The notes: generated by a model from the sequence alone, not told the origin. DNA of 34,988 bases from Methylophaga sp. (GCA_024636315.1 JAGXHJ010000043.1:1-34988); one strand, 5' to 3'; counted from the first letter of the stretch, positions 17,045-27,603 are shown. Numbers and translations: made by a program.

Positions 17045-18090
17045 CCTTATTGCGTTTTTTCCTATTGGCCTGCCTATTAACATTAAGCGGCTGTAGTAGT
17101 GATGATGACAAAGCACTGCAAGCTAAATTTGATGCTTTTGGCACTGAAATTGATGTCAGTTTATATGGTGTAGATGAAGCTACCGCAGATAAAACCGTGA
17201 CACTTTTGGAAGAATCTTTTTCTGGCGTTAACAATACTTGGCACGCGTGGCATCCCAGCGTTTTAACCACTATTAATAAATCTATCAGCGAAGGCAAAAC
17301 CATCGCTGTCACGCCCGATGTTGCCACATTAATTAATCAAGCTAAATCACTCGCTACAGCCAGCAACAACTTATTTAATCCCGCCGCAGGCAAACTCTTT
17401 GAATTATGGGGCTTTCATCAAGATGACTGGTTTGTCTCGCATCCGCCGCCAAGTGAAGCCGCGATCAACGAGTGGTTAAGTGTTATCCCTACTATGGCCG
17501 ATATTCATATTAATAATGGTGAACTGACTAGCGATAATCCTAAGGTTAAGCTTGGTTTTGGCGGTTTTGCCAAAGGTTATGCCGTTGATGCAGCCATTAC
17601 TATTTTACAAAATTTAGGGGTCACTAATGCCATCGTCAATATTGGCGGTGATCTACGCGCCGTTGGTTCGCACGGTAAACGACCTTGGATCATTGGCATT
17701 CGTCACCCACGCAAAGATGGCATGATGGCCTCCATCGCATTAAAAGGTGATGAAAGCGTCTTCACCTCTGGCGATTACGAACGTTTCTTTGAATACGAAG
17801 GCATTCGTTACCCGCATATTATTGATCCTAGAACGGGGCTACCGGCACGTGATGCCACCTCAGTAACGGTTTTACATACTAACGCCTCTGAAGCTGATGC
17901 GGCAGCAACCGCATTATTAGTCGCCGGACAAGACTGGCCACAGATAGCGGCTGCGATGGGGATTGACCGTGTTATGCTGGTACGACCAGATGGTCAGATA
18001 GAACTGAGCCCCAAAATGGCAGAACGTGTTCGACTGATCAATAATGCTAATCCACCGATTATTCGTGAAATTGAAAAACTGACACCATAA
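17041..18090 (+). CDS. apbE: FAD:protein FMN transferase (ApbE lipoprotein)
   Basis: Periplasmic enzyme that attaches FMN covalently to a Ser/Thr of target proteins such as NqrB, NqrC or RnfG. 349 residues. The signal MTLLRFFLLACLLTLSGCSSD has a lipobox with Cys18 as the expected lipidated residue. ApbE features seen are FGTEIDVSLYG, FNPAAGKLFELWGF, LGFGGFAKGYAVDAA, IVNIGGDLRAVG, SVFTSGDYERFFEYEG, HIIDPRTGLPA and DAAATALLVAG, the last containing the usual metal-site Asp region. It starts inside the stop of gshB (ATGA) and is followed 1 base later by the TonB-like gene. No flavinylation target is in the window. Confidence 0.95.
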   Translation: MTLLRFFLLACLLTLSGCSSDDDKALQAKFDAFGTEIDVSLYGVDEATADKTVTLLEESFSGVNNTWHAWHPSVLTTINKSISEGKTIAVTPDVATLINQAKSLATASNNLFNPAAGKLFELWGFHQDDWFVSHPPPSEAAINEWLSVIPTMADIHINNGELTSDNPKVKLGFGGFAKGYAVDAAITILQNLGVTNAIVNIGGDLRAVGSHGKRPWIIGIRHPRKDGMMASIALKGDESVFTSGDYERFFEYEGIRYPHIIDPRTGLPARDATSVTVLHTNASEADAAATALLVAGQDWPQIAAAMGIDRVMLVRPDGQIELSPKMAERVRLINNANPPIIREIEKLTP

Positions 18091-18091
18091 T

Positions 18092-19081
18092 ATGGGCACA
18101 ATCACCGCTGTTGACCGGCTTATTTTCACTTTAGTATTTTCAGTCATCATTCATTTGACGATTATATTAGGTGTGAGCTTTGATGCCACTTCACCACCCA
18201 AAAACACCCCGTTAATTAGTCTCGATATTACTCTGGCAAAACAACAAACCCACACGCCACCAGAGCAGGCGGATTATTTAGCACAAGTTAATAATGAAGG
18301 TGGTGGTGTAACGGATGAAAAATCACCAGAACCTAGTCCCGATGCGCCCATTCCCGTTTCAGAAGAAACAGCATCATCGACCCCGACAGAAGCTGCACCC
18401 GTCGCAGATGAGCCGATCCCAGAACGTGAGCCATTACCATTCGTAGAACCTACACCAGTGGTTGCCGAGACTCCTGAAATAAAACCTGAACCACCGAAAC
18501 CTATCCCGGCAAAACCAAAGCCGCCAGCCCAACAAGCAAAAATAGTCACTCAAAAAATTGCTAAACGTAAGGTTGAACAAGTTGATCTAGCTGACATTGT
18601 TGAGCCAGTCGAGGCCATGCCGTCATTATCAGCCAGTGACATCATGTTTCAGGCAAGGAATGAAATCGACAGTTTGCAACAACAACTGGATAATGCGGCA
18701 CAATCACTGAGCAAACGACCTAAAAAACTGCGTATTTCTGCCTCAACCAAAGAATACGCCGCCGCGGCCTATATGAAGTCATGGGAAATGAAAGTCGAAC
18801 GCATCGGCAATATGAATTACCCACAAGAGGCGAAACGCGACGGACTAAATGGTAGTTTAATGCTTTCTGTCGATATCAACCCCGATGGCAGTGTACCGCC
18901 AAGTGGTATTGTGATTTCTCGCTCATCAGGCTACAAAGTACTTGATGATGCCGCCGTCAAAATTGTTCGACTCGGCGCGCCCTACGCAGCCATTCCTGAG
19001 GATGTACTGAAAAGTAATGACATGCTGACCATTATTCGCACCTGGAAATTTGAAACTAACCATGGATTATCGACTCGATAA
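18092..19081 (+). CDS. TonB-family energy transducer
   Basis: Inner-membrane protein with one N-terminal transmembrane helix (about 8-30) holding the TonB-type S-x3-H motif (FSVIIH), a long Pro/Glu/Lys-rich periplasm-spanning region (about 70-150), a coiled-coil-prone segment (ARNEIDSLQQQLDNAAQSL), and a TonB C-terminal domain (about 230-329: YPQEAKRDGLNGSLMLSVDI...RTWKF). 329 residues. TonB proteins carry proton-motive energy from ExbB-ExbD to outer-membrane receptors. No exbB, exbD or receptor is nearby. In Pseudomonas the equivalent gene beside gshB encodes a TonB homologue linked to pili or motility, so it may be a specialised paralogue rather than the main TonB. It ends 5 bases from the convergent CYTH gene, with no terminator visible. 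Confidence 0.9.
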   Translation: MGTITAVDRLIFTLVFSVIIHLTIILGVSFDATSPPKNTPLISLDITLAKQQTHTPPEQADYLAQVNNEGGGVTDEKSPEPSPDAPIPVSEETASSTPTEAAPVADEPIPEREPLPFVEPTPVVAETPEIKPEPPKPIPAKPKPPAQQAKIVTQKIAKRKVEQVDLADIVEPVEAMPSLSASDIMFQARNEIDSLQQQLDNAAQSLSKRPKKLRISASTKEYAAAAYMKSWEMKVERIGNMNYPQEAKRDGLNGSLMLSVDINPDGSVPPSGIVISRSSGYKVLDDAAVKIVRLGAPYAAIPEDVLKSNDMLTIIRTWKFETNHGLSTR

Positions 19082-19086
19082 CATTG

Positions 19087-19698
19087 CTAGCTAATTAATT
19101 GATACCCCATTTTGGCTTTACTGATATTGCTGGGACTAAGTGACAATTGTTGCTGTAGCTCATTGGCCAATACATTTAATTGCTCTACATTGCCCGCTTT
19201 TAATTCCAGCTCAATTTCATGAATAGCTTGGGTTAGTTCGCCAGCAATGACGCTCCCCCTATCATAAGCCAGCTCGATTTCCGTGCCATCTTCTGTGTGA
19301 AGCTGAAGCGTTTTACGCTCAAAATCAGTGGTGAATACAGGGCCAATCTTCGACCAAATAGCCGCGTTTTCAATTATCGCGGCCAGTGGTGTTTGTTTTA
19401 ATTTTGCCAAATCCCATTCAGCGCCATCTAGTTGATGTTCCCATTCTTGACGTTGATGTAAGCCATCTTGAACATGACCTGATGTTTTGACCGTTTGCAT
19501 CCACACGCCATCACTTTGCCTCATCCGCAATCCCACGCCTTGCGAAACTAAATACAATTCGTCGGTATCAAAATAGGTGCTGACCAGCCTCATAGTCATG
19601 ATATCGCCATCAATACTATGATTTGGCAAAACCAGTGAAGATAATTCTATCGGCGCACTACTATTAACAACTAGTTTTAGTTCTTGTTCTAAGAGCAT
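19087..19698 (-). CDS. CYTH-domain protein (YgiF-like triphosphatase)
   Basis: 203 residues forming a CYTH (triphosphate tunnel metalloenzyme) domain. The N-terminal E-x-E-x-K signature appears as EQELKLVV, followed by STYFDTDELYL, GLRMRQSDGVWMQTVK, RQEWEHQL, FERKTLQL, ELAYDRGSVIAG and HEIELELKAGN, giving the paired acidic and basic residues of the tunnel. The family cleaves inorganic triphosphate; YgiF of E. coli also has a C-terminal CHAD domain, absent here. The ATG shares one base with the stop of the upstream sensor gene (TAATG), so the two are translationally coupled in the uvrA run. The substrate remains inferred. Confidence 0.85.
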   Translation of the reverse strand: MLLEQELKLVVNSSAPIELSSLVLPNHSIDGDIMTMRLVSTYFDTDELYLVSQGVGLRMRQSDGVWMQTVKTSGHVQDGLHQRQEWEHQLDGAEWDLAKLKQTPLAAIIENAAIWSKIGPVFTTDFERKTLQLHTEDGTEIELAYDRGSVIAGELTQAIHEIELELKAGNVEQLNVLANELQQQLSLSPSNISKAKMGYQLIS

Positions 19699-22600
19699 TA
19701 ACCTATGATCTCCGAACTTATTAACAGATCCATAATATCAAAGCTTGTACGAAGTTGAGTAAGCCCTAAACGAGCTTCTTCCTGCTGATCATTTTCATAT
19801 TTCAACAGTAAGTCATTGGCTGTCAGGTGTATCTCATTATGCACCTGTTCAAATTCGGTCAACCATCTATTGCTAAAATGAGCATCTTTCCTCGCCCGTT
19901 TAATCCACGTTCCACATTGACACTTGTTTTTGGTCATAATCGGCCAATATTCTATTTGTGACGGCTTTGATAAGATGTTTTTTTCAAAATATCGCTGCCA
20001 CTGCTGTGTTGCTAGCGTTAATAATCTAAGTTGAATCTGTTTTGCCGTTAAGGATTGCTTCGCTGTCGCTAGCCACTGCTGATTGGGCTTATATTGAGAG
20101 AGCCACGCAACAACGTCACTGGCAGACATTGGCCTTGCGATACCATAACCTTGGGCTTGATGGCAGCCCATAATCAACAACATCAACCCGTGTTCTGTGG
20201 TTTCAACACCTTCAGCAATTACTTCTCGATGAAATGAATCTGCCAAACCAATAACACTATTAATAATGGCGTAATCACTCGGATCATCTAGCATATCTCG
20301 CACAAAACTTTGATCTATCTTGACAGTCGTTATTGCCAAACTTCTTAGGTGAGTTAATGACGAGTAGCCGGTACCAAAATCATCCAAAGCAATCTTGACA
20401 CCTAAACGATCCCTACAGTGTTTAATTATTCGACTTATCGTCTGAATATCACCTAAGGCACTACTCTCTAAAATTTCAAGTTGAAAATGCTTAGAATTTA
20501 TTTCAGGAACGTTTGCGAAGGCACTCTGAAGCTGCTTAATAAAACCCTTCTCTTGCAAATGATAAGACGATACGTTGACGCTGACTTCAGGAGCAATTGC
20601 TTGTTCACGCCATATAGACATCTGTTTTAATGCCTGATTGATGACCCATTCACCGACCTGTATTTCTAAATCTGTACCAGAAATAAGAGGTAAAAAGTCT
20701 AGCGGTGGGATGAGTCCTTTTTCAGGATGCTGCCAACGAATAAGTGCTTCCGCACCAAAGACCTTGCCTGTTTTCATATTTACTTTTGGCTGATAATATA
20801 AACATAACTCGTCATTGAGTAAGGCCTGTTGTATTTCGTGTAACTTGCTTTGCTGTTGAATTGTTTTTAAATCATGTTCGGCATTAAATATTTTATAACG
20901 ATTTTTACCGGCCAATTTAGCCTGATACATCGCTTGATCAGCATGCCGTAACAAGGTATCAATATCACTGTTATCTGATGGATAAACCGTCACCCCACTT
21001 GAGGCCCCAATCGTAATAAGTTGACCATTAATCTGATAAGGCTCGGCAAGAGACCGATGTAATCTAGTTAATAATGGACCACATTCTTCAGCAGACATTA
21101 AGTCTTTTAAGATTAGTGCAAACTCATCACCCCCTTGTCGAGAGACCGTATCTTCATCTCTTAGTTCAGCCTTAATCCGTTTGGCAACTTCTATCAGTAA
21201 TAAATCGCCGACCTCATGACCAAAATGGTCATTCACCGGTTTGAAATTATCTAAATCAAGGAAACAAATAGCGAGTAATGTCCTATTACGCTTACTATGC
21301 GAAACAGCTTGTGAAAACCTATCGGCAAATAAGGTACGGTTTGGTAACTGCGTAAGTACATCATAATGCGCCATTAAATGTAGCTTTTCTTGTTGCTCTT
21401 TACTTTGAGTAATATCAGAGAACATACCCAAATAATTCAAGATATTGTCATGTTCATCTTTTAATGCCGAGATAGTGAGCAATTCTATATAAGGCTCACC
21501 ATTTTTCTTACGATTCGACACCTCACCATGCCAAAAGCCCGTAGCATGGATTTTTTTCCACATATCAATATAAAATTCAGGCCCGTTTTTACCTGAACCA
21601 AATATGCTGGGATTTTCACCTTGAATATCATTACGTTCATAACCCGTTATTTCAGTAAATGCAGGATTCACATTCATAATATCGCCATTAATATCCGTCA
21701 GCATAATAGCTTCATGGCTATCGTTAAAAACTCGGGCCGCAAGTACTAACTGCTTGCTTGATTCTATTCGCTCTAATTCAATTGCCGCCCGCACCGCAAG
21801 GCTATTTAATAAGCTACTGGTATGAGTACCTATGGTCATCGGCCGGTCATCAACAATGGCCAGCAAACCAATCGCTTGATTCTGGCTGTTTTTCAATATG
21901 ACCCCTTGATAACTTACTGCATCCATCTCCATCAACATAGCATCATCGGGAAACATGCCTTGAATGTTATCAGGATAAAAACACAGACCCGTTTCGGTTA
22001 CATCTTGACAGGGTGTACCTTCTAGAGAATAAGAAAAGTTGTCTCGGTAATTGTCACTGGCCCAGACAGCAATGGTATCTATTTGATTTTCAATGGTCTG
22101 ACTAAAACAAGCAATAAAGGCATAACGGCTATTTTGTGAGTGTGCTAGTTGCTTGACCATGAGTTGAAAAATAGTTTCGTTACCAACATCGCCACTTTCC
22201 GCTAATAATCGCAGTACCTGATCATTCTGCTTACGTTCTGTAATATCAGCATGGATACCAATTACACGTGTTGGCTCATTGTTGTTATCACGCTCAACCA
22301 CTTCGCCAATAGAATGCAACCAAATCCAATTACCATCCTTACACTTTCTACGATATTCTAATTCTACCGACTCGTTTGTTGCCAACATTCGCTTAAAAGC
22401 CTTTTGAACGGCTAGCTTGTCATCAGGATGAATATTTACTTGCCATGCCTGTAAATAAGGATGAAATTCTTGGGGCTCATAGCCTAATAAGCGAGCATAT
22501 TCATCGCCGACGAGTATCTCACCAGTTTGCGGATTTAAATCAAACCAACCTTGATGAGCGACCTTGAGCGCGTAATTAAGACGCTCTTCATTTAAGCTTA

Positions 22601-23165
22601 ATTTTGCCGTTTGCAGTTGAACTTTACGTTCTAGCTCTTTGGCCGCTCGCTTTATTTTTTGAGTTGATAATAGATAAAGTGGATAGGCAAAAAACAAAAA
22701 TAAAATAGCCACTAACACCGTCGTACGAAGACGTTGACTCAATATGGCTTGGATATCACTAAGGGATATATCAGCGGCTGTAACAAATATACTGCCATCT
22801 TCTGCGTATTTAGGGATATAAATACTACGAAAGGTGCCCCATTGATCGGTGTACTCTAGAAAGCGTGCTTGATTAAGACTAAATACCTCATAAACACGAG
22901 GATCGACATCCTTATATTGGTCAAAAAAAGAAGTAAGCCCTTGCCCAGTATCTCGTTCATCTTTCGTTGCGCTCGACGAGGTAAAAAAGATCTTATTGTC
23001 TCTAAAAACAAGCGTGTAGATATATTTAATGCCACTATTGCGGTCTGTCAGTTTAGATAATTTCAAGGTATTGCTGAAATCTTGCTGAGGTGTCACCCCC
23101 CCCCTTAGCCAAGTCTTTATGATGAAAGTTTTCTGGCAATAAAACCGGCGTAATAAGTGCCGCAT
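19698..23165 (-). CDS. Sensor PAS-GAF-PAS-GGDEF-EAL with CZB-like tail, main part of a frameshifted gene
   Basis: Main open part (1155 codons from an internal ATG) of a membrane c-di-GMP enzyme; the natural N-terminus is in another frame up to 23298. After a periplasmic stretch comes a transmembrane helix (about 148-167), PAS (195-312), GAF (320-475), PAS (480-600), GGDEF (605-770, motif RQGGDEF with RDED as I-site) and EAL (785-1030, EALIRWQHP and DDFGTGYSSL). Both catalytic motifs are intact. The tail (1040-1155) has CQCGTW, then VHNEIH about 25 residues later, resembling a CZB zinc-binding domain, but the usual first His seems replaced (TQQW). The ATG at 23165 has no ribosome site and is preceded by in-frame sequence of the other fragment, so this is not a natural start. 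A G-run slip joins the two into 1199 residues. It follows uvrA and overlaps the CYTH gene by one base. Confidence 0.85.
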   Translation of the reverse strand: MRHLLRRFYCQKTFIIKTWLRGGVTPQQDFSNTLKLSKLTDRNSGIKYIYTLVFRDNKIFFTSSSATKDERDTGQGLTSFFDQYKDVDPRVYEVFSLNQARFLEYTDQWGTFRSIYIPKYAEDGSIFVTAADISLSDIQAILSQRLRTTVLVAILFLFFAYPLYLLSTQKIKRAAKELERKVQLQTAKLSLNEERLNYALKVAHQGWFDLNPQTGEILVGDEYARLLGYEPQEFHPYLQAWQVNIHPDDKLAVQKAFKRMLATNESVELEYRRKCKDGNWIWLHSIGEVVERDNNNEPTRVIGIHADITERKQNDQVLRLLAESGDVGNETIFQLMVKQLAHSQNSRYAFIACFSQTIENQIDTIAVWASDNYRDNFSYSLEGTPCQDVTETGLCFYPDNIQGMFPDDAMLMEMDAVSYQGVILKNSQNQAIGLLAIVDDRPMTIGTHTSSLLNSLAVRAAIELERIESSKQLVLAARVFNDSHEAIMLTDINGDIMNVNPAFTEITGYERNDIQGENPSIFGSGKNGPEFYIDMWKKIHATGFWHGEVSNRKKNGEPYIELLTISALKDEHDNILNYLGMFSDITQSKEQQEKLHLMAHYDVLTQLPNRTLFADRFSQAVSHSKRNRTLLAICFLDLDNFKPVNDHFGHEVGDLLLIEVAKRIKAELRDEDTVSRQGGDEFALILKDLMSAEECGPLLTRLHRSLAEPYQINGQLITIGASSGVTVYPSDNSDIDTLLRHADQAMYQAKLAGKNRYKIFNAEHDLKTIQQQSKLHEIQQALLNDELCLYYQPKVNMKTGKVFGAEALIRWQHPEKGLIPPLDFLPLISGTDLEIQVGEWVINQALKQMSIWREQAIAPEVSVNVSSYHLQEKGFIKQLQSAFANVPEINSKHFQLEILESSALGDIQTISRIIKHCRDRLGVKIALDDFGTGYSSLTHLRSLAITTVKIDQSFVRDMLDDPSDYAIINSVIGLADSFHREVIAEGVETTEHGLMLLIMGCHQAQGYGIARPMSASDVVAWLSQYKPNQQWLATAKQSLTAKQIQLRLLTLATQQWQRYFEKNILSKPSQIEYWPIMTKNKCQCGTWIKRARKDAHFSNRWLTEFEQVHNEIHLTANDLLLKYENDQQEEARLGLTQLRTSFDIMDLLISSEIIG

Positions 23166-23298
23166 ACTCCAACCGTTTATCTATCGTTTGATATAAACGT
23201 TTTTTTTCAAATTTAAAATCAAAATAAGCATAAGCCACTACCCAGAGCACATAAATGATTACGGCAAATAACATTCCATGTTTATGGTAGCGACTCAT
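23053..23298 (-). CDS. N-terminal fragment of the frameshifted GGDEF-EAL sensor
   Basis: 81 codons starting 1 base after the uvrA stop (TAATATG). It encodes a short basic tail, a transmembrane helix (HGMLFAVIIYVLWVVAYAYF) and the start of a periplasmic domain that continues in the next frame (...HHKDLAKGG, then VTPQQDF). It ends early because of one extra G in the run at 23096-23104. With eight G the product would continue as one 1199-residue protein. As drawn, only a truncated membrane stub would be made, unless slippage or frameshifting occurs. Confidence 0.75.
   Translation of the reverse strand: MSRYHKHGMLFAVIIYVLWVVAYAYFDFKFEKKRLYQTIDKRLEYAALITPVLLPENFHHKDLAKGGGDTSARFQQYLEII
23096..23104 (-). 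repeat. Homopolymeric G9 tract at the frameshift point
   Basis: Nine consecutive C on the plus strand, nine G on the coding strand, inside the sensor gene. Codons read AAG GGG GGG GGT in the upstream frame, but the long downstream frame needs eight G. Mononucleotide tracts of eight or more G/C are classic slippage sites. Confidence 0.9.
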
Positions 23299-23299
23299 A

Positions 23300-26119
23300 T
23301 TAATTCAACAACGGTGCTAAATAATGCCCTGTATGGGAAGCAGAATTTTTAGCGACATCTTCTGGTGTACCAAACGCCACCACCATACCGCCACCAGAAC
23401 CACCTTCTGGCCCCATATCAATAATCCAATCTGCCGTTTTAATTACATCCAAATTATGTTCAATAACCACAATGGTATTGCCTCGTTCACGTAGTCTTTG
23501 CAAGACTTTCATCAACTGTTCGATATCAAAGAAATGTAAACCCGTGGTTGGCTCATCAAGCACATACAACGTTTTACCGGTATCACGCTTCGATAACTCT
23601 TTCGCCAGCTTTATCCGCTGAGCTTCACCACCCGATAAGGTGGTCGCATTTTGTCCTAACTTAATATAAGTCAGTCCAACGTCAATCAAGGTTTCAAGTT
23701 TTTTCGCAACCACTGGAATGTTGGTAAAAAATACCATCGCTTCTTCAATCGTCATATCGAGCACATCGGTAATTGTTTTACCTTTATAGCGAATATCTAA
23801 GGTTTCACGGTTGTAACGCTTACCTTGGCAAATATCACAAGGCACATAGATATCGGGCAGAAAGTGCATTTCAACTTTAATTAAACCATCACCTTGGCAG
23901 GCCTCGCAACGACCGCCTTTAACATTAAAACTAAATCTCCCTAGCGTATAACCACGTGACCGTGCTTCAGGGGTACCGGCAAATAATTCACGAACTGGGG
24001 TAAAAATACCCGTGTAAGTGGCTGGATTAGATCGCGGTGTTCGCCCTATTGGGCTTTGATTAATTGCCACCACTTTATCAAGTTGGTCTAAGCCTAAAAT
24101 ATCACTGTGTGGTGCCGCTTCTTCAGAAGCACCATTAAGTGTTTTAGAGATCATCTTTAATAAGGTGTCATTAATTAAAGTTGATTTACCTGAGCCAGAT
24201 ACGCCGGTCACACACGTCATCAAGCCAATAGGAATATCAACATCGACATTTTTCAAGTTATGGCCACAGGCGCCTCGTACTGAAATAGCCCGCCCAGCAT
24301 GATAAGGCACACGATTTTTCGGTACCGCAATCTTTCGTTTACCCGATAGATACTGACCCGTTAGTGACTGCTCACTATCCATTATATCTTTTGGCGTTCC
24401 TCGAGCAACGATTTCACCACCATGAACACCCGCTCCTGGTCCAATATCTAATACATAATCAGCGGCAAGAATGGCTTCTTCGTCATGCTCCACCACAATC
24501 ACGGTATTACCCAAATCTCTTAGCCGCGTTAAGGTACCTAATAAACGTTCATTATCACGTTGATGTAAACCAATCGATGGCTCATCAAGAATGTACATTA
24601 CCCCGACTAACCCAGCACCAATCTGGCTAGCGAGCCTGATTCTCTGAGCCTCGCCACCCGATAAAGTATCGGCACTGCGAGATAAGGATAAATAATCCAA
24701 GCCCACATTAACGAGGAAGCTCAAACGCTGGGAAATTTCAATGACAATTTTGCTAGCAATTTCGCCACGATTACCCGGTAAACTTAAATTTTCAAAAAAC
24801 TGTGTTGCTTTGCCAATCGGCATATCACTAACAGTAGGCAATGAGGTTTCACCCAGAAATACATGGCGAGAGGCTTGATTCAAACGCGCACCATCACAGT
24901 CAGGACAAGCTCGCACGGTATGATATTTAGCCAAATCCTCACGGACACTATTCGACTCCGTTTCGAGATACCGCCGTTGCATATTAGGGATCACACCTTC
25001 AAAAGCATGACTGCGCACCACACTTTTACCTCGGTCACTGATATAACTAAAATCAATCTTGGTGCGGCCACTACCATATAAAACAGCCTTACGAACTTCA
25101 TCAGACAATGCCTCAAAAGGCGTTTCTAAATCAAATTGAAAATGCTCGGCTAAGGATATTAATAACTGATGATAATAGGCATTCCGACGATCCCAACCAC
25201 GTACTGCACCGGCATTTAAACTTAATTCTGGATGGGCCACAACACGTGCCGGATCGACAAATTGTTTAATGCCCAAGCCATCGCACGTGCCACAAGCGCC
25301 AGCGGGATTATTAAATGAGAACATACGTGGTTCTAATTCGGCAATAGAATAACCACAACTAGGGCATGAAAATCGTGAGGAAAACAGGGTGGTATTGCTT
25401 GCATCATCCATCGCGACCACACGAGCAACGCCATCACTCATTAGCAATGCGGTTTCAAATGATTCCGCCAAACGTTGCTGCAGATCTTCACGGACTTTAA
25501 AGCGATCTACGACCGCTTCAATAGTGTGTTTTTTGCGTAATTCAAGTTCTGGTGGGTTATCAAGCTCGATCACTTCACCATTGACGCGTGCCCGAACAAA
25601 GCCTTGTGCCCGTAAATTATCTAGCACATCTTTATGTTCGCCTTTGCGGTCTTGCACCACGGGTGCCAACAACATCATGCGCTGACCTTCCGGCATTGCC
25701 AGTACCGTATCGACCATCTGACTTACCGTTTGCGCAGCTAAAGGTTTATCATGGCTCGGACAACGTGGTTCCCCGGCTCGCGCAAACAATAATCGTAAGT
25801 AATCATAAATTTCGGTAATGGTGCCAACGGTAGAACGCGGGTTATGTGAAGTCGATTTTTGTTCGATCGAAATCGCAGGGGATAAACCTTCAATATGATC
25901 CACATCGGGTTTTTCCATCATCGATAAAAACTGTCTGGCATAAGCGGATAAGGACTCCACATAACGACGTTGTCCTTCTGCATAAAGCGTATCAAAAGCA
26001 AGCGATGACTTGCCTGAACCAGACAGTCCTGTAATTACAATTAGTGAATCACGGGGGAGGTCTACGTCAATATTTTTTAAGTTATGGGTGCGCGCACCGC
26101 GTATACTTATACTTTTCAT
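23300..26119 (-). CDS. uvrA: Excinuclease ABC subunit A
   Basis: DNA-damage recognition ATPase of nucleotide excision repair, acting with UvrB and UvrC. 939 residues, normal length. Two ABC modules are seen: Walker [20 protein letters not shown], zinc cysteines in [11 protein letters not shown] and ACGTCDGLG, signature [12 protein letters not shown], then Walker [16 protein letters not shown], cysteines in [10 protein letters not shown] and [11 protein letters not shown], and a second [16 protein letters not shown] start it at the ATG at 26119 ([17 protein letters not shown]), with GGAAG upstream; the frame extends to 26185 but that would run into the divergent gene. I see no obvious LexA box in the 27-base gap. 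The sensor gene follows after 1 base. Confidence 0.98.
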   Translation of the reverse strand: MKSISIRGARTHNLKNIDVDLPRDSLIVITGLSGSGKSSLAFDTLYAEGQRRYVESLSAYARQFLSMMEKPDVDHIEGLSPAISIEQKSTSHNPRSTVGTITEIYDYLRLLFARAGEPRCPSHDKPLAAQTVSQMVDTVLAMPEGQRMMLLAPVVQDRKGEHKDVLDNLRAQGFVRARVNGEVIELDNPPELELRKKHTIEAVVDRFKVREDLQQRLAESFETALLMSDGVARVVAMDDASNTTLFSSRFSCPSCGYSIAELEPRMFSFNNPAGACGTCDGLGIKQFVDPARVVAHPELSLNAGAVRGWDRRNAYYHQLLISLAEHFQFDLETPFEALSDEVRKAVLYGSGRTKIDFSYISDRGKSVVRSHAFEGVIPNMQRRYLETESNSVREDLAKYHTVRACPDCDGARLNQASRHVFLGETSLPTVSDMPIGKATQFFENLSLPGNRGEIASKIVIEISQRLSFLVNVGLDYLSLSRSADTLSGGEAQRIRLASQIGAGLVGVMYILDEPSIGLHQRDNERLLGTLTRLRDLGNTVIVVEHDEEAILAADYVLDIGPGAGVHGGEIVARGTPKDIMDSEQSLTGQYLSGKRKIAVPKNRVPYHAGRAISVRGACGHNLKNVDVDIPIGLMTCVTGVSGSGKSTLINDTLLKMISKTLNGASEEAAPHSDILGLDQLDKVVAINQSPIGRTPRSNPATYTGIFTPVRELFAGTPEARSRGYTLGRFSFNVKGGRCEACQGDGLIKVEMHFLPDIYVPCDICQGKRYNRETLDIRYKGKTITDVLDMTIEEAMVFFTNIPVVAKKLETLIDVGLTYIKLGQNATTLSGGEAQRIKLAKELSKRDTGKTLYVLDEPTTGLHFFDIEQLMKVLQRLRERGNTIVVIEHNLDVIKTADWIIDMGPEGGSGGGMVVAFGTPEDVAKNSASHTGHYLAPLLN

Positions 26120-26146
26120 GCAGCTTCCGTATAAATGATCTGACGG

Positions 26147-27559
26147 ATGAATATACGCCAACCGACTACTATGACGCAAAAACAAAACACTTCATCCGCA
26201 ATGACCTCTTTAGAAAAACGTAGCATAGCGGGCTTATCAAGCATCTTTGCCCTTCGTATGTTGGGTTTATTTATGATTTTGCCGGTATTTTCTCTAGCCG
26301 CAGATCAATATAGCGGTGCCACACCCATCTTGATTGGTTTAGCCCTTGGTGCTTACGGTCTTACTCAAGCCTTATTACAAATTCCATTTGGCATGTTGTC
26401 TGACCGTATTGGCCGTAAACGAGTCATCACTATCGGCTTGTTGTTATTTGCAGCGGGTAGTGTTGTCGCCGCACTGGCCGACTCTATTTATATGGTTATT
26501 GTTGGACGCTTATTACAGGGCAGTGGTGCTATTGCCGCGGCTATTATGGCGCTGACGGCAGATTTAACCCGTGATGAACACCGCACTAAAGCCATGGCGA
26601 GCATAGGTATCAGTATCGGCCTATCATTCTCCGTCGCATTAGCCGCTGGCGCGGCACTAGAACATTGGATTGGTTTATCAGGTATCTTTTGGTCGACCGC
26701 TTTATTGTCACTTGTCGGCATCGCCATATTACATTTATGGGTTCCCACCCCTACTCGACTGATTAACCACCGCGATATTGAGCCGGTACCCAAACAATTT
26801 CTTAATGTGCTTCGTAACCCTGACATAATGCGTATGGTCTTTAGCATCATGATCTTGCATTGCTTGCTCACTATCAGCTTTTTTGCCCTGCCCATTGCCT
26901 TGCTTGAACACGCAGGTTTACCCAAAGACCAGCACGCGCTCGCCTATTTACCGGTGTTAGTCCTCGCGTTTATTGCCATGGTGCCCTTTATCATCATCGC
27001 GGAAAAATATCGCAAGATGAAACCCATATTCTTAGGTGCCATTGCAACATTGGCTATCGCCGAATTTGGCTGGAGCCAGTTCTCCTACTCAATCTCAGGC
27101 ATGCTGTTTTGTTTATGGTTGTTTTTTACTGCATTTAATATTTTAGAAGCGAGTTTACCATCGTTGATGTCAAAGCTCAGTCCGCTTGCCAATAAGGGCA
27201 CTGCCATGGGCATTTATTCAACGGCCCAGTTTATTGGTGCATTTATTGGTGGCGCATCAGGTGGTTTAATCTTCAGCAAGTTGGGCATCTCGGGCGTATT
27301 TATCGCCGGAGCCGTGTTATCCACAATCTGGCTGATTGTTATCTTACCGATGAATCCACCCAAACATTTGGCTACACGTATTATTCAGTTACACAAGGTT
27401 TCGACTAGTAATGCGAATGATATTGCCCAACAGCTGAATGACATTCCAGGTGTAATCGAAACAATCATCGTCGTTGAAGAATTCGTCGCCTATGTTAAAT
27501 TCTCACCTGATAAGATCGATAATGAGGCATTGGATGCATTTATTGCTCAAGCATCGTAA
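26147..27559 (+). CDS. MFS transporter with C-terminal YAM-like domain (YajR type)
   Basis: Major facilitator superfamily protein of 470 residues with twelve expected membrane helices (from about 25 to 400) and the motif A loop [11 protein letters not shown] between helices 2 and 3. The last 65 residues, [21 protein letters not shown] then [11 protein letters not shown], form a ferredoxin-like domain as in E. coli YajR. Substrate unknown; a proton-driven exporter is likely by family. The start is uncertain: no clear ribosome site lies before the ATG at 26147, and ATGs at 26171 or 26201 would give the same membrane core. The order uvrA-MFS-ssb is also found in Pseudomonas. A second helix-rich core free of charged interruptions supports a functional gene. 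Confidence 0.88.
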   Translation: MNIRQPTTMTQKQNTSSAMTSLEKRSIAGLSSIFALRMLGLFMILPVFSLAADQYSGATPILIGLALGAYGLTQALLQIPFGMLSDRIGRKRVITIGLLLFAAGSVVAALADSIYMVIVGRLLQGSGAIAAAIMALTADLTRDEHRTKAMASIGISIGLSFSVALAAGAALEHWIGLSGIFWSTALLSLVGIAILHLWVPTPTRLINHRDIEPVPKQFLNVLRNPDIMRMVFSIMILHCLLTISFFALPIALLEHAGLPKDQHALAYLPVLVLAFIAMVPFIIIAEKYRKMKPIFLGAIATLAIAEFGWSQFSYSISGMLFCLWLFFTAFNILEASLPSLMSKLSPLANKGTAMGIYSTAQFIGAFIGGASGGLIFSKLGISGVFIAGAVLSTIWLIVILPMNPPKHLATRIIQLHKVSTSNANDIAQQLNDIPGVIETIIVVEEFVAYVKFSPDKIDNEALDAFIAQAS

Positions 27560-27603
27560 AATGAACTCGCTTAAAAATTAATTTCGCTAAAGGAGCACAC
27601 ACC

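Noticed and set aside
18274-18549. Glycine-rich open frame antisense to the TonB-like gene
   Set aside because: It is the complement of the Pro-rich linker codons (Pro codons read backwards give Gly), so it carries no independent signal.
26488-26925. 145-codon open frame antisense to the MFS gene
   Set aside because: It is a shadow of the transporter's codon bias, with no recognisable motif.
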